From Mesorhizobium sp. L-8-3 (GTDB lineage: Bacteria > Pseudomonadota > Alphaproteobacteria > Rhizobiales > Rhizobiaceae), in contig NZ_AP023262.1 of NCBI RefSeq assembly GCF_016756615.1, positions 8,123,501 through 8,187,500 on the forward strand: a stretch of DNA of 64,000 nt, read 5' to 3'. Under the pieces are notes generated by a model that searched no databases, was not told the origin of the DNA, and saw only the letters and a list, made by a program, of their open reading frames with translations. A program made the position numbers and the translations under genes. This document shows positions 51,751-60,835 of this stretch, in pieces (the first letter of the stretch is position 1; every line of letters begins with the position of its first letter).

Positions 51751-53642
51751 TCGTGACTGATCTGTTGCGACGGCACGCGGCGAAGCTCTTTGCGGTGGCA
51801 GTCATCGGGGTCTGCTCCGGGTTCGCCATGCCGCCTAGGCTTTCGAACGCCGAACTTAAGGCCCTCGCTGCCCCCCTGAAGTTCACGGCGAGCTATTTTT
51901 CGGCGCCAGGCAGCGAAGAGAGCCGGCGAAACGTGCGGCAGGTCCATCCCGACCTCGCGGCGATCGATGCTTGGATCTCGTCCGTCGGTGCAGGTGTCGC
52001 ACTCGCTGATATCAGCGGTTCGGGTCGGCCCTCCGACATCTGCATCGTCGATCCCCGAGGCGACAGCGTCGCCGTCATGCCCGTGCCGGGCAGTTCCGCA
52101 ACCTATGCGGCCTTCACTCTGCCGACGCCGTCCACGGGCTATTCCGATGCGACGCTGGCCCCGATGGGCTGCCTGCCCGCTGATTTTAACGAGGACGGGT
52201 ATCTCGACCTTCTCGTCTATTACTGGGGACGGACACCCGTCGTGTTCATCCGGAACCCCACGACAGCGCTCTCGGATACAGCCTTTTTGCCGACAGAGAT
52301 CATCTCGGGCCACGAGATCTGGAACACCAACGCGGCTGTCCTGGCGGACATCGACGGGGATGGCCACCCCGATCTGGTCTTCGGCAACTACTTTCAGGAT
52401 GGCGCCCGCGTCCTCGACGCGACGGCGACCGAGCGCTTCGAGATGCAACACTCCATGTCGCGCGCCTTCAATGCCGGTCGCGATCGTGTCCTGCTGTGGA
52501 AGGCCGCAACGATATCAAGCGTCACCTACACTGACGCCAGCGCCGCCCTGCCGGACGACTTCGCGCGCGGCTGGACGCTGGCACTCGGGGCGCGCGATCT
52601 GACTGACGATCAATTGCCCGAACTCTACATTGCCAACGATTTCGGTCCCGACAGGCTGTTCATTAACCGATCGACGATTGGCCACCCCGCGTTCGAACTT
52701 GTCGTGGCCGATCGGGATCTGACAACGCCTCGCTCGAAGGTGCTGGGCCAGGACTCGTTCAAGGGTATGGGGATCGATTTTGGAGATGTTGTTGGTGACG
52801 GGCGCGCAGCGATCGCAGTCAGCAACATTGCAGGGGAGTATGCCCTGCTCGAGAGCCACTTCCTGTTTGTGCGTAGTAACCAGGACTCTGATTATCCCCG
52901 GTTCCGGGACGTGTCCGGTGAACTGGGGACATGGAAGAGCAACTGGGCCTGGGACGTCAAGTTCGTCGACGTCCTGAACTCGGGGACCCCTGGCCTGCTG
53001 CAGGCGATCGGCTTCGTGAGAGGCGAGAGAAACGCTTGGCCCACGCTCCAGGAATTGGCAATGGGAAACGACGAATTGCTGTCCAGTCCCGAGGTCTGGC
53101 CGCGCTTCTCGCCCGCGGACGATCTTTCCGGGCAGGATCACGACCGGCTCTTCATCGCAGACGCGACCGGTTACTATCATGACGTTTGGCCGGCGCTTGG
53201 CCTCGACAACGGCACCATCTCGCGAGGTATCGCAACTGGAGACGTGTTCGGCGACGGGCGACTCTCGATAGCGATAGCCCGACAGTGGCAGCCGTCCCTC
53301 TTTCTCCGGAACCTGTCTGAAACCGGGCGCGCGATCGTTGTCGACCTGCGGGTTTCGGGCGCCGTCGGCGGACTGCGCGCCGCGATAGGGGCGGAAGCGC
53401 GGGTCACGCTTCCGAATGGACGGATCGTAACGTCCATAGTCGACGGCGGGAATGGTCACGGGGGGAAACGTGCCCCCGAGATTCACCTGGGGCTCGGCGA
53501 AGTCGCCGAGAACGCAAGCTTTGCAGTCCAATTCATCTGGCGCGACGCGAATGGTCAACACGCCGCGACGTTGGACCTAGTCCCCGGGCGCCATCAGCTT
53601 GTGCTGCAGCCGGATGGCATAGTGGAAGAGGTGCGCAAATGA
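51747..53642 (+). CDS. UnbV-like protein (FG-GAP repeats, ASPIC/UnbV domain)
   Basis: 631 residues. An N-terminal hydrophobic stretch (KLFAVAVIGVCSGFAMPP) suggests export. FG-GAP/VCBS-type repeats follow: GVALADISGSGRPSDICIVD, PADFNEDGYLDLLVYYWGRT, VLADIDGDGHPDLVFGNYFQ, GIATGDVFGDGRLSIAIARQ. The C-terminal ASPIC/UnbV domain reads GLRAAIGAEARVTLPNGRIV, VDGGNGHGGKRAPEIHLGLG. UnbV proteins are part of the conserved enediyne gene set; function is not established. ATG 51747 overlaps the unbL stop (ATGA); the frame to 51711 lies within unbL. Confidence 0.87.
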   Translation: MIVTDLLRRHAAKLFAVAVIGVCSGFAMPPRLSNAELKALAAPLKFTASYFSAPGSEESRRNVRQVHPDLAAIDAWISSVGAGVALADISGSGRPSDICIVDPRGDSVAVMPVPGSSATYAAFTLPTPSTGYSDATLAPMGCLPADFNEDGYLDLLVYYWGRTPVVFIRNPTTALSDTAFLPTEIISGHEIWNTNAAVLADIDGDGHPDLVFGNYFQDGARVLDATATERFEMQHSMSRAFNAGRDRVLLWKAATISSVTYTDASAALPDDFARGWTLALGARDLTDDQLPELYIANDFGPDRLFINRSTIGHPAFELVVADRDLTTPRSKVLGQDSFKGMGIDFGDVVGDGRAAIAVSNIAGEYALLESHFLFVRSNQDSDYPRFRDVSGELGTWKSNWAWDVKFVDVLNSGTPGLLQAIGFVRGERNAWPTLQELAMGNDELLSSPEVWPRFSPADDLSGQDHDRLFIADATGYYHDVWPALGLDNGTISRGIATGDVFGDGRLSIAIARQWQPSLFLRNLSETGRAIVVDLRVSGAVGGLRAAIGAEARVTLPNGRIVTSIVDGGNGHGGKRAPEIHLGLGEVAENASFAVQFIWRDANGQHAATLDLVPGRHQLVLQPDGIVEEVRK

Positions 53643-54655
53643 GCTCAGTAGACGCTACATCGAACGGCGTTCGCGCGGCGCCGGTCGACCGCTGGTATTC
53701 GCAAAAGCGACTCGGTGGATTGTCACGGTTTGCGCTCGCGATCACGATCCTAAACTTCTTCGGTCACGTGTTGCTCGGCTTCGAGCAGGCGTGGATCGTC
53801 CCCTTCATCGCGCTGGCCACTGCCTACGCTATGGACCTCACCTGCGAGCGGCTTGACGCCTGGGGAGCAGGAAGGGCGCCGCGATATGAGGGATCATTCG
53901 TCGACCTCGTGAAGTTTCTGCTGCCGGCACACATCACGGCGCTGGCCGTCGGCATGCTGCTTTATTCGGCACACAATTTCGCAGCCGTTATCTTCGCGGT
54001 CGTGGTCGCGATCGGGTCCAAGTACCTGTTCCGCATCGAGATCGATCGCAATCCGAAGGGAGGGCCGATTGTCAGGCACTTCCTCAATCCCTCGAACTTC
54101 GGCATTGCCATCACGCTCGTTCTCTTTCCCTCGGTGGGAATAGCGCCACCATATCAGTTCGCAGAGAACACGTGGGGCTATATCGACTGGCTGCTGCCGC
54201 TGATCATCATCGGTACTGGCAGCTATCTCAACATCAAGGCCACGGGACGGATGTCGCTTATTGCTGCTTGGGTCGCGGCCTTCGCCTTCCAGGCTGTCAT
54301 TCGCGGCTTGGTGCACGGCACGCCGATCGCTGCCGGCCTAATGCCGATGACCGGTTTCGCCTTCATCCTCTTCACCTTCTACATGATCACCGATCCGGCA
54401 ACGACGCCATCAAAGCCGCGCATGCAGATCGTGTTCGCGGTGAGTGTTGCACTGGCGTATGCCATTCTCATGGAATTGCAGGTGGTCTTCGGCCTGTTCT
54501 TCGCGCTCGCCATTGTCACCGCCCTGCGAGGACTGTGTATCTTCGTGGTACGCAGATGGTCCTTCGTTATAGGAAGGCCGGGGGGATCGGTGGCGAAGCC
54601 GACTCTCAAGGAGGAACTCGTTGCCGTCGATATCCTCCCGTCACGACGCCGGTGA
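53639..54655 (+). CDS. UnbU-like membrane protein
   Basis: 338 residues with about eight hydrophobic segments (FALAITILNFFGHVLLGFEQ, HITALAVGMLLYSAHNFAAV, WLLPLIIIGTGSYLNIKATG, GLMPMTGFAFILFTFYMITD). PIVRHFLNPSNFGIAITLVL and TFYMITDPATTPSKPRMQIV resemble the RnfD/NqrB fold to which UnbU belongs. In enediyne clusters UnbU accompanies UnbL and UnbV and is thought to be needed for core formation or transport. The start overlaps the unbV stop (ATGA). The PKS gene starts three bases after its stop. Confidence 0.87.
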   Translation: MSSVDATSNGVRAAPVDRWYSQKRLGGLSRFALAITILNFFGHVLLGFEQAWIVPFIALATAYAMDLTCERLDAWGAGRAPRYEGSFVDLVKFLLPAHITALAVGMLLYSAHNFAAVIFAVVVAIGSKYLFRIEIDRNPKGGPIVRHFLNPSNFGIAITLVLFPSVGIAPPYQFAENTWGYIDWLLPLIIIGTGSYLNIKATGRMSLIAAWVAAFAFQAVIRGLVHGTPIAAGLMPMTGFAFILFTFYMITDPATTPSKPRMQIVFAVSVALAYAILMELQVVFGLFFALAIVTALRGLCIFVVRRWSFVIGRPGGSVAKPTLKEELVAVDILPSRRR

Positions 54656-54658
54656 ACT

Positions 54659-57600
54659 ATGGGTCATTGCGGAATCTCGATCGTTGCGCTGGCCTGCCGG
54701 TTCGCCGACGCGACGTCGCCGGACGAACTCTGGCGCAATGTCGTTAGCGGTCGGCAGTCGTTCCGCCGCATTCCGCCCGAGCGACTCGACCTGACGTCCT
54801 ACGCAGAAGAAGTGCGAGGGCACGCCGACTCGATTTACCCCGTACAGGCCGGGCTGCTGACCAACTGGACCTTCGACCGGCACCGTTTCAGGATACCTCA
54901 CTCCACGTTCGTGGTCACCGACCCGGTGCACTGGCTGGCGCTGGAACTCTCATCAGAAGCCATTGCCTCACTTGGTGGCCCTGAAAGGTTCGAGAAACTG
55001 CACACAGCGGTCGTCGTCGCCAACACGTTGACTGGGGACGCGAGTCGATCCGCCATTCTTCGCCAGCGCGCACCATTTCTCGAAGGCATCATAGGTGCCG
55101 CTGCGGTCGCGGAAGGGTTGCCGGACGATGTCATCAAACGACTCCAAGCCAGACTGCAGGCCGAGCTTGTGCACCGGCTACAGGAGCCGAACGAGGACAG
55201 CCTCGCCGGGGGTCTCGCGAACACGATCGCGGGACGCATCGCCAATTACTTTGACTTCAAGGGCGGCGGCTATGTTGTCGACGGCGCCTGCGCTTCGTCG
55301 CTGGTCGCCTTGGCCGATGCTGCCAATCTCATCACTACCGGGCAGGCCGACGCGGTAGTCGTCACTGCCGTCGATCTCAGCATCGATCCCTTCGAGCTAA
55401 TCGGATTCTCGCGCGCCGATGCACTGGCGCGCGAGGAGGTGAGGATATTCGACGAGCGCGCCGCCGGCTTCTGGCCGGGGGAAGGCGGGGCAACCGTGAT
55501 TCTGATGCGCGACGACGAGGCCAAGCGGCGTTCCATGCCGCAGTTGGCGCGTTTGCTCGGCTGGGCGATCTCGTCTGACGGTGCCGGTGGCATGACGCGT
55601 CCAACCGTCGATGGGCAAGAGCTTGCTTGCCGGAGAGCCTATGAACGAGCCGACGTCGACCCTGCCGACCTCGACTTTGTCGAAGCCCACGGCACCGGAA
55701 CGAGGATTGGTGATCGCGTCGAGATTATGGCGCTATCGCAGTTGCTCGCGGGAAGCAATCGCGCAATCCCCGTTGGATCGATCAAGGGCAACATTGGACA
55801 CACAAAGGCAGCGGCTGGATTGGCGGGGTTGACGAAGGCGGTGATGGCGCTGCGGCATCGCGCCGTGGCCCCACATGTGGGATGCATCATCCCCTCGCCC
55901 GCTTTTGTCGAAGCCGGCGCTCACCTGCGACCGGCGCAAGCGGACTCGCTCGCCGACTCAGCGCCCGGCCTCGCCGGCGTATCGGCGTTCGGGTTTGGCG
56001 GCATCAACGCGCACGTCGTGCTCAAAGGGGCTGAGCGAACGGCTCAACGCGTGTTCCGGGCAGTATCCGTGCCCCCGCAGGACGCCGAGCTCTTCGTCTT
56101 CTCCGGCGGCACCGCGAATGACGTGCTGGCAAAAACCAAACCACTCGCGGCGGTTGCGGCCACGCTCTCGCGCCGGGAACTGGTGGATGCAGCCTTCGCC
56201 GCTTGGCGAGTTGTCGGTTCGTCCGCGTTCCGGGTGGCCGTTGTGGCGGGGCGTGGGGAGGAACTGGCAGAGGCATTGACAATTGCAGCTCGCGCACTTG
56301 AGCGGGGCGAACAGATTCAAGACGGCAGGGTCTTCGTCTCCGCGGTGCAAGGAGAGATGCCCCGTATTGGCTTTCTGTTCCCAGGCCAGGGTGGCGGCAC
56401 TGCGCGCACGGATGGAGGCATCTGGCGCAGGCGCTTTCCAGCCATCGCCCACTTGCTGGAGCGCCAGCAGGAAGCGCTGAGCCACCGGTCATCCGAGGAT
56501 GCTCGTATCCAGTCTGGGACGGTTGCAGCCTCCCTCGCTGCGGCAAGCACGCTCGAACAGCTCGGCATATTTGCGGACGTCGGGGTCGGCCACAGCCTCG
56601 GCGAGATTAGCGCTATCGCTTGGGCTGGCGCTCTCGAACCGGAGGCAGCGCTCGAGTTCGCGGCTTCCCGCGGGCAGGCGATGGCGGAGCACGGCATTCC
56701 CGGCGGCGGCATGTTGGCCATTCGAGCCTCACGGTCGGCGGTTGACCACCTGATCGATGGAAACGATCTGGTCATTGCCTGCGTCAACGGGCCGGAAGAA
56801 CTCGTCCTTGCCGGTGCCGTGACAAGCCTCGATCGCCTCGTCATCAACTGTCGGAGCCGCGGCATCGCTTGCCAACCGCTCGACGTCAGAAACGCATTTC
56901 ACAGTCCTCACATGCTGCCTGCCAGTGGCGCCGTTAGGGAATGGCTCGAAACGTTCCCGCTACGGAGACCGACAAAGCCGGTCGTCTCTACGATTCTTGG
57001 GTCGATGCTCGATTCAGGATCGGATATCGCGGGCCTGCTGGTCCAGCAGTTGATCTCGCCAGTGCGGTTCGACGAGGCATTGCGACTGCTTGCAGCGAAG
57101 ATCGACATGATCATCGAGGTTGGACCTGCGAGCGGTCTGCCGAGGCTGGTGGAGCGGCAAGGGATCCGCGCGGCGTCGGTCGACGCGTTCGGGCTTTCTA
57201 TGCGTCCTCTGCTCAAAGTCCTTGCATCGGTTTTCTGCGCGGGAGGCGACGTCGATCTCGATCCGCTCTTTGCTGATCGAGATGCCGAGCCCATCACTCC
57301 CGCACGCCAGCCCGACTTCCTTGGCAACCCTTGCGGAGTGACGCTGCCTGCAGCACAACGAGAGCTGGCGGAGGGAACGAGCGAGCCGAGTGACAACGAG
57401 CACCGAACGGCATCCGACAGTCTGCTCAATGTCGTCCTTGCCGCGCTCGAAGCTGAGAGCGGTCTGCCCCGTTCCGCCATCGGTCCCGACGAGCGATTTC
57501 TGGACGCGCTTCACCTCAACTCCCTGGCGGTTGCGAGGGTCGTCAGGGCGGTTGCAACCAAGGCGGCAATTGTCCCACCAGCATCGCCGACGGACTTCGC

Positions 57601-60250
57601 CAATGCCACGGCACGCGAACTAGCGGTCTCGTTCGAAGAGATCAGGGACCTCGGGCCGGAAGAACCGAACCCCAGGGTTCAAGGTGTCCGGAGGTGGGTG
57701 CGGCCGTTCCGTCCCGGCTGGGTACGGGCACCAGACCTTTCACCTCGTTTTGCGGAGACGATCACTTGGCAGGTCATTCGAATTGGCAGCGACCTGCCTT
57801 CTCGGGATCCACCAGATGGCGCCACCGGCCTGCTGATCTGTCTGAATACTGGATTTGATCGTCATGACGCGATGCAACTGATCAGGTTGGCACGGAGCGC
57901 TGTGGGACAGTTCGCGCACCTTGCGATCGTGCATAATGGGGCGGCCGTTGGGGGATTTGCGCGGTCGGTTGCTGCCGATGAGGTGTTTCGCTCTGTCCGG
58001 GTAATTGACAGGGCCGGGTCACCGGAGGATGGTGCGGCGATCTCCGAGCTCCTGAATGCCTCGACACACGGTTATGTCGAAGCGCGGGTCGGACCAGAGG
58101 GGCTCGAGATCCCCTCGCTGATCCCCTCCAAGGTGAAAGGATCCGGTCGATCCTTGATCGATGGCGACGACGTCGTCGTGGTGATCGGCGGCGGCAGGGG
58201 AATCGTCGCGGAATGTGCGCTTCGCCTCGGAGGGCGCGGGGCCCAACTGGTTCTCGTCGGTCGCAGCGCTACCGACGACCCCCAGGTATTCGAGACGCTG
58301 AGGCGAGCAGCCGAGCAAGGCCTCCGATGTCGCTATGTCCGGGCGGACGTTCTGGATCGCACCAGCTTCGCGAAGAGTCTTGGTGAGATACTCGGCGAGA
58401 CGGGGCCGGCCACGGCGTTGATCTATGCCGCGGGAGTCAATCAACCTGCCGGCCTCGCAAGCCTTGCTGATGAATGGGTTGATCAGGCGCTCGCAGCCAA
58501 GATCGACGGACTGAAGATTGCAACTGAGGCACTTGGCGAGCACCTCCGGACGCTGATCACCTTCGGCTCACTCATCGGTCGTGTTGGCCTTGAAGGCGAA
58601 GCGCACTACGCACTCGGCAACGCGATGCAGACGGCTGCAACGCTCGCGTGGGAGCAGACCGATGCACGACGGTCGGGGCTCGCCATCGAGTGGAGTGTCT
58701 GGGGCGGTATTGGCATGGGCGAGCGGCTCGGGGTCATAGAGCGTCTGGAACGCCAGGGTATTGACGCGCTCGCGGTAAACGACGCCCTAGCGTCGTTTGA
58801 CGCGCTCGTGGAAAGCGGAGTGACCGGAAGCATTGTCATAGCGGGACGTTTTGGGTCGCCGCCAAGCCTCTTCCTCGGAAATCGATCGCTACCATCGCTT
58901 CGATTTGTCGATAGCACCGTTCTCCACCATCCTGGCGTCGAGCTCGTGCTCGAGACGACAATATCGGCGGGGCGAGACCGCTACCTCAAAGATCATATGT
59001 TCGATGGCGAGATCATCGTACCCGGCGTGATGCTGACCGAGGCGATGGCACAGGTTGCGCACGCTCTCGACGCTGTTACGATGGCGTCGTTCGAGATCGA
59101 GGACGTCCGATTCAACCGGGCTGTTGTGGTGAGCGCGCGCGGAACCGCACTACGCCTCGCAGCGCTGAAGCGGATGGATGGCGTGGTCGAAGCCGCCGTC
59201 CTCTCGAGTGAAGACGGATATGTTGCCGCGGCCGCGACCTGTGCGTTTCGCCGCCAAAACCATTCGAACGTATCGGCGATGCGGACGTCAGTGCTCTATC
59301 GACCGGGAGCCGCTCTTTCAACCTCGTCGCTCTACGGCGATCTATTCTTCTGCACGGGGAAGTTCGCCCGGCTTGAAACGATCGAAACGGCCTCTGCGCG
59401 CGAGGTCGTCGCTCGGCTGGGACCTCCGCAGCCGGACGACTGGTTCGGCGCTTTCGAATCGCAGCGCAAGATACTTTGGACCGACCCAGGAATGGCCGAC
59501 GCTACTCTCCATGCGCTGCAGGTAACATTCCCGCAGCGGAGACTCCTGCCGGTGGGGATCAAGCGGATCTGCAAGCAGGATGCGAATGGGATCCCGGTCT
59601 TTATCCACGGACGGGAGACCGGGCGGACTGGATCGAGGCATTTCTACGATGCAATCGTTACCGATAGTGACGGGCGGTGCCTCGAAACCTGGGAAGGGAT
59701 CGAACTCGTCGAATTGCGACAGTTCGAAAGTGCGCAGCCCGTCCAGGACGTTCTCGCCGTGCCCTATCTCGAGCGATTGTTGGGCGAGGAAATCGCTGTT
59801 TCGAACGTCTCGGTGGCAATGATCATCGATGACAAAGCCGACAGCGCAATGAGACGCGAGGAGGCGATGCGTCGGCTACACCTGAGCGACAGCGTTCAAC
59901 GCGCCGCCGACGGTGGCTGGACGGTTCGAGGAGTTGGTGCGGTCTCGGTTGCTCATACAAGGACAATCACTCTTGTTGTTGCAGCCGACGAGCAAGTCGC
60001 TTTCGACATCGAATCAAGCCCGCTCCCCGGGGTAGACAATGTTGACGCGCTGGCCAGTCATTGCCGTTACGAGGTCCATAGGAAGCTCGGGCGGAGAGCC
60101 CGCGTAGATGAACTACCTGCCCTGTCGAACGGTGCTGTCACGGAGCGGGATGGCGTGCTTTCCGTCGTGGCCAGGATCATGCTGGTCCAGGGACCAGTGG
60201 TCGTCGCGGCAGGACGGCTGGTCCGGCGCAGAGACGGCCTCGCGGCTTAG
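54659..60250 (+). CDS. Enediyne-type iterative type I polyketide synthase
   Basis: 1863 residues. Ketosynthase (1-450): VDGACASSLVA (Cys 211), EAHGTGT (His 344), GNIGHTKA (His 381). Acyltransferase (about 560-860): GVGHSLGEISA (Ser 646). Acyl carrier (about 925-1000): HLNSLAVA (Ser 955). Ketoreductase (about 1165-1390): VVIGGGRGIVAEC and EAHYALGNA (Tyr 1317). Dehydratase (about 1410-1650): LKDHMFDGEIIVPGVMLTEA (His 1446). C-terminal phosphopantetheinyl-transferase-like part (about 1690-1863): SVAHTRTITLVVAADE and FDIE (1782-1785). KS-AT-ACP-KR-DH-PPTase is the order special to enediyne synthases (SgcE, CalE8, DynE8), which make a linear polyene. Coupled to UnbU and a thioesterase. Confidence 0.93.
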   Translation: MGHCGISIVALACRFADATSPDELWRNVVSGRQSFRRIPPERLDLTSYAEEVRGHADSIYPVQAGLLTNWTFDRHRFRIPHSTFVVTDPVHWLALELSSEAIASLGGPERFEKLHTAVVVANTLTGDASRSAILRQRAPFLEGIIGAAAVAEGLPDDVIKRLQARLQAELVHRLQEPNEDSLAGGLANTIAGRIANYFDFKGGGYVVDGACASSLVALADAANLITTGQADAVVVTAVDLSIDPFELIGFSRADALAREEVRIFDERAAGFWPGEGGATVILMRDDEAKRRSMPQLARLLGWAISSDGAGGMTRPTVDGQELACRRAYERADVDPADLDFVEAHGTGTRIGDRVEIMALSQLLAGSNRAIPVGSIKGNIGHTKAAAGLAGLTKAVMALRHRAVAPHVGCIIPSPAFVEAGAHLRPAQADSLADSAPGLAGVSAFGFGGINAHVVLKGAERTAQRVFRAVSVPPQDAELFVFSGGTANDVLAKTKPLAAVAATLSRRELVDAAFAAWRVVGSSAFRVAVVAGRGEELAEALTIAARALERGEQIQDGRVFVSAVQGEMPRIGFLFPGQGGGTARTDGGIWRRRFPAIAHLLERQQEALSHRSSEDARIQSGTVAASLAAASTLEQLGIFADVGVGHSLGEISAIAWAGALEPEAALEFAASRGQAMAEHGIPGGGMLAIRASRSAVDHLIDGNDLVIACVNGPEELVLAGAVTSLDRLVINCRSRGIACQPLDVRNAFHSPHMLPASGAVREWLETFPLRRPTKPVVSTILGSMLDSGSDIAGLLVQQLISPVRFDEALRLLAAKIDMIIEVGPASGLPRLVERQGIRAASVDAFGLSMRPLLKVLASVFCAGGDVDLDPLFADRDAEPITPARQPDFLGNPCGVTLPAAQRELAEGTSEPSDNEHRTASDSLLNVVLAALEAESGLPRSAIGPDERFLDALHLNSLAVARVVRAVATKAAIVPPASPTDFANATARELAVSFEEIRDLGPEEPNPRVQGVRRWVRPFRPGWVRAPDLSPRFAETITWQVIRIGSDLPSRDPPDGATGLLICLNTGFDRHDAMQLIRLARSAVGQFAHLAIVHNGAAVGGFARSVAADEVFRSVRVIDRAGSPEDGAAISELLNASTHGYVEARVGPEGLEIPSLIPSKVKGSGRSLIDGDDVVVVIGGGRGIVAECALRLGGRGAQLVLVGRSATDDPQVFETLRRAAEQGLRCRYVRADVLDRTSFAKSLGEILGETGPATALIYAAGVNQPAGLASLADEWVDQALAAKIDGLKIATEALGEHLRTLITFGSLIGRVGLEGEAHYALGNAMQTAATLAWEQTDARRSGLAIEWSVWGGIGMGERLGVIERLERQGIDALAVNDALASFDALVESGVTGSIVIAGRFGSPPSLFLGNRSLPSLRFVDSTVLHHPGVELVLETTISAGRDRYLKDHMFDGEIIVPGVMLTEAMAQVAHALDAVTMASFEIEDVRFNRAVVVSARGTALRLAALKRMDGVVEAAVLSSEDGYVAAAATCAFRRQNHSNVSAMRTSVLYRPGAALSTSSLYGDLFFCTGKFARLETIETASAREVVARLGPPQPDDWFGAFESQRKILWTDPGMADATLHALQVTFPQRRLLPVGIKRICKQDANGIPVFIHGRETGRTGSRHFYDAIVTDSDGRCLETWEGIELVELRQFESAQPVQDVLAVPYLERLLGEEIAVSNVSVAMIIDDKADSAMRREEAMRRLHLSDSVQRAADGGWTVRGVGAVSVAHTRTITLVVAADEQVAFDIESSPLPGVDNVDALASHCRYEVHRKLGRRARVDELPALSNGAVTERDGVLSVVARIMLVQGPVVVAAGRLVRRRDGLAA

Positions 60251-60261
60251 GAGGCGGCAAG

Positions 60262-60729
60262 ATGCAATCGACGAACGATGCCGTGGGCGTCAGGATACCT
60301 CCGTCGTTCGAGTACGCCCACACTGTGCTGCTCGAGGAAACGAACGTCGTTGGTAATGTGTACTTCGCACGTCACATCGCGTGGCAGGGCAGATGCCGCG
60401 AGATGTTTCTCAAGCTGCACGCGCCGAGTGTTGCGGCCGAGCTCGGCGGCACGCTACGCCTCGTGACCACAAGCGTAGAATGCACCTACTTCGACGAAAT
60501 CCGAGCATTTGATGAGATACTGATCCGGCTGAGCCTAGTTTCGCACGGACCAGGCAGGGCCCGACTCGCGTTCGACTATGTGCGCAAGGACCCGAGCGGT
60601 GTAGAACAACTGGTTGCGCACGGAGAGCAGCAGATTGCCTGTCTGCGGCAGGCCGTGAACGGTAATTCGGAACCGCAACCCTTTCCACCTGACCTGCTGG
60701 CCGCGCTTGAACGCTTCTCGGGCAACTAG
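60262..60729 (+). CDS. Enediyne-type hotdog thioesterase (CalE7/SgcE10-like)
   Basis: 155 residues. The segments FEYAHTVLLEETNVVGNVYF, HIAWQGRCREMFLKLHAPSV and TTSVECTYFDEIRAFDEILI are the hallmark of the thioesterases that release the polyene from enediyne synthases. The start follows GGAGGCG, 11 bases after the PKS stop, so it is in the same transcript. Its presence beside the PKS makes the cassette self-sufficient for the first isolable product. Confidence 0.92.
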   Translation: MQSTNDAVGVRIPPSFEYAHTVLLEETNVVGNVYFARHIAWQGRCREMFLKLHAPSVAAELGGTLRLVTTSVECTYFDEIRAFDEILIRLSLVSHGPGRARLAFDYVRKDPSGVEQLVAHGEQQIACLRQAVNGNSEPQPFPPDLLAALERFSGN

Positions 60730-60835
60730 CAGATGTTGTAGTTACAGTTAAGCAACCGCCTCTACTTCGCTCGGATTGCAACGAGCAAGCGGCATCGAGC
60801 TTTTCGAGGGGACTCTTAGCGCAGCGTGCCGTCTA

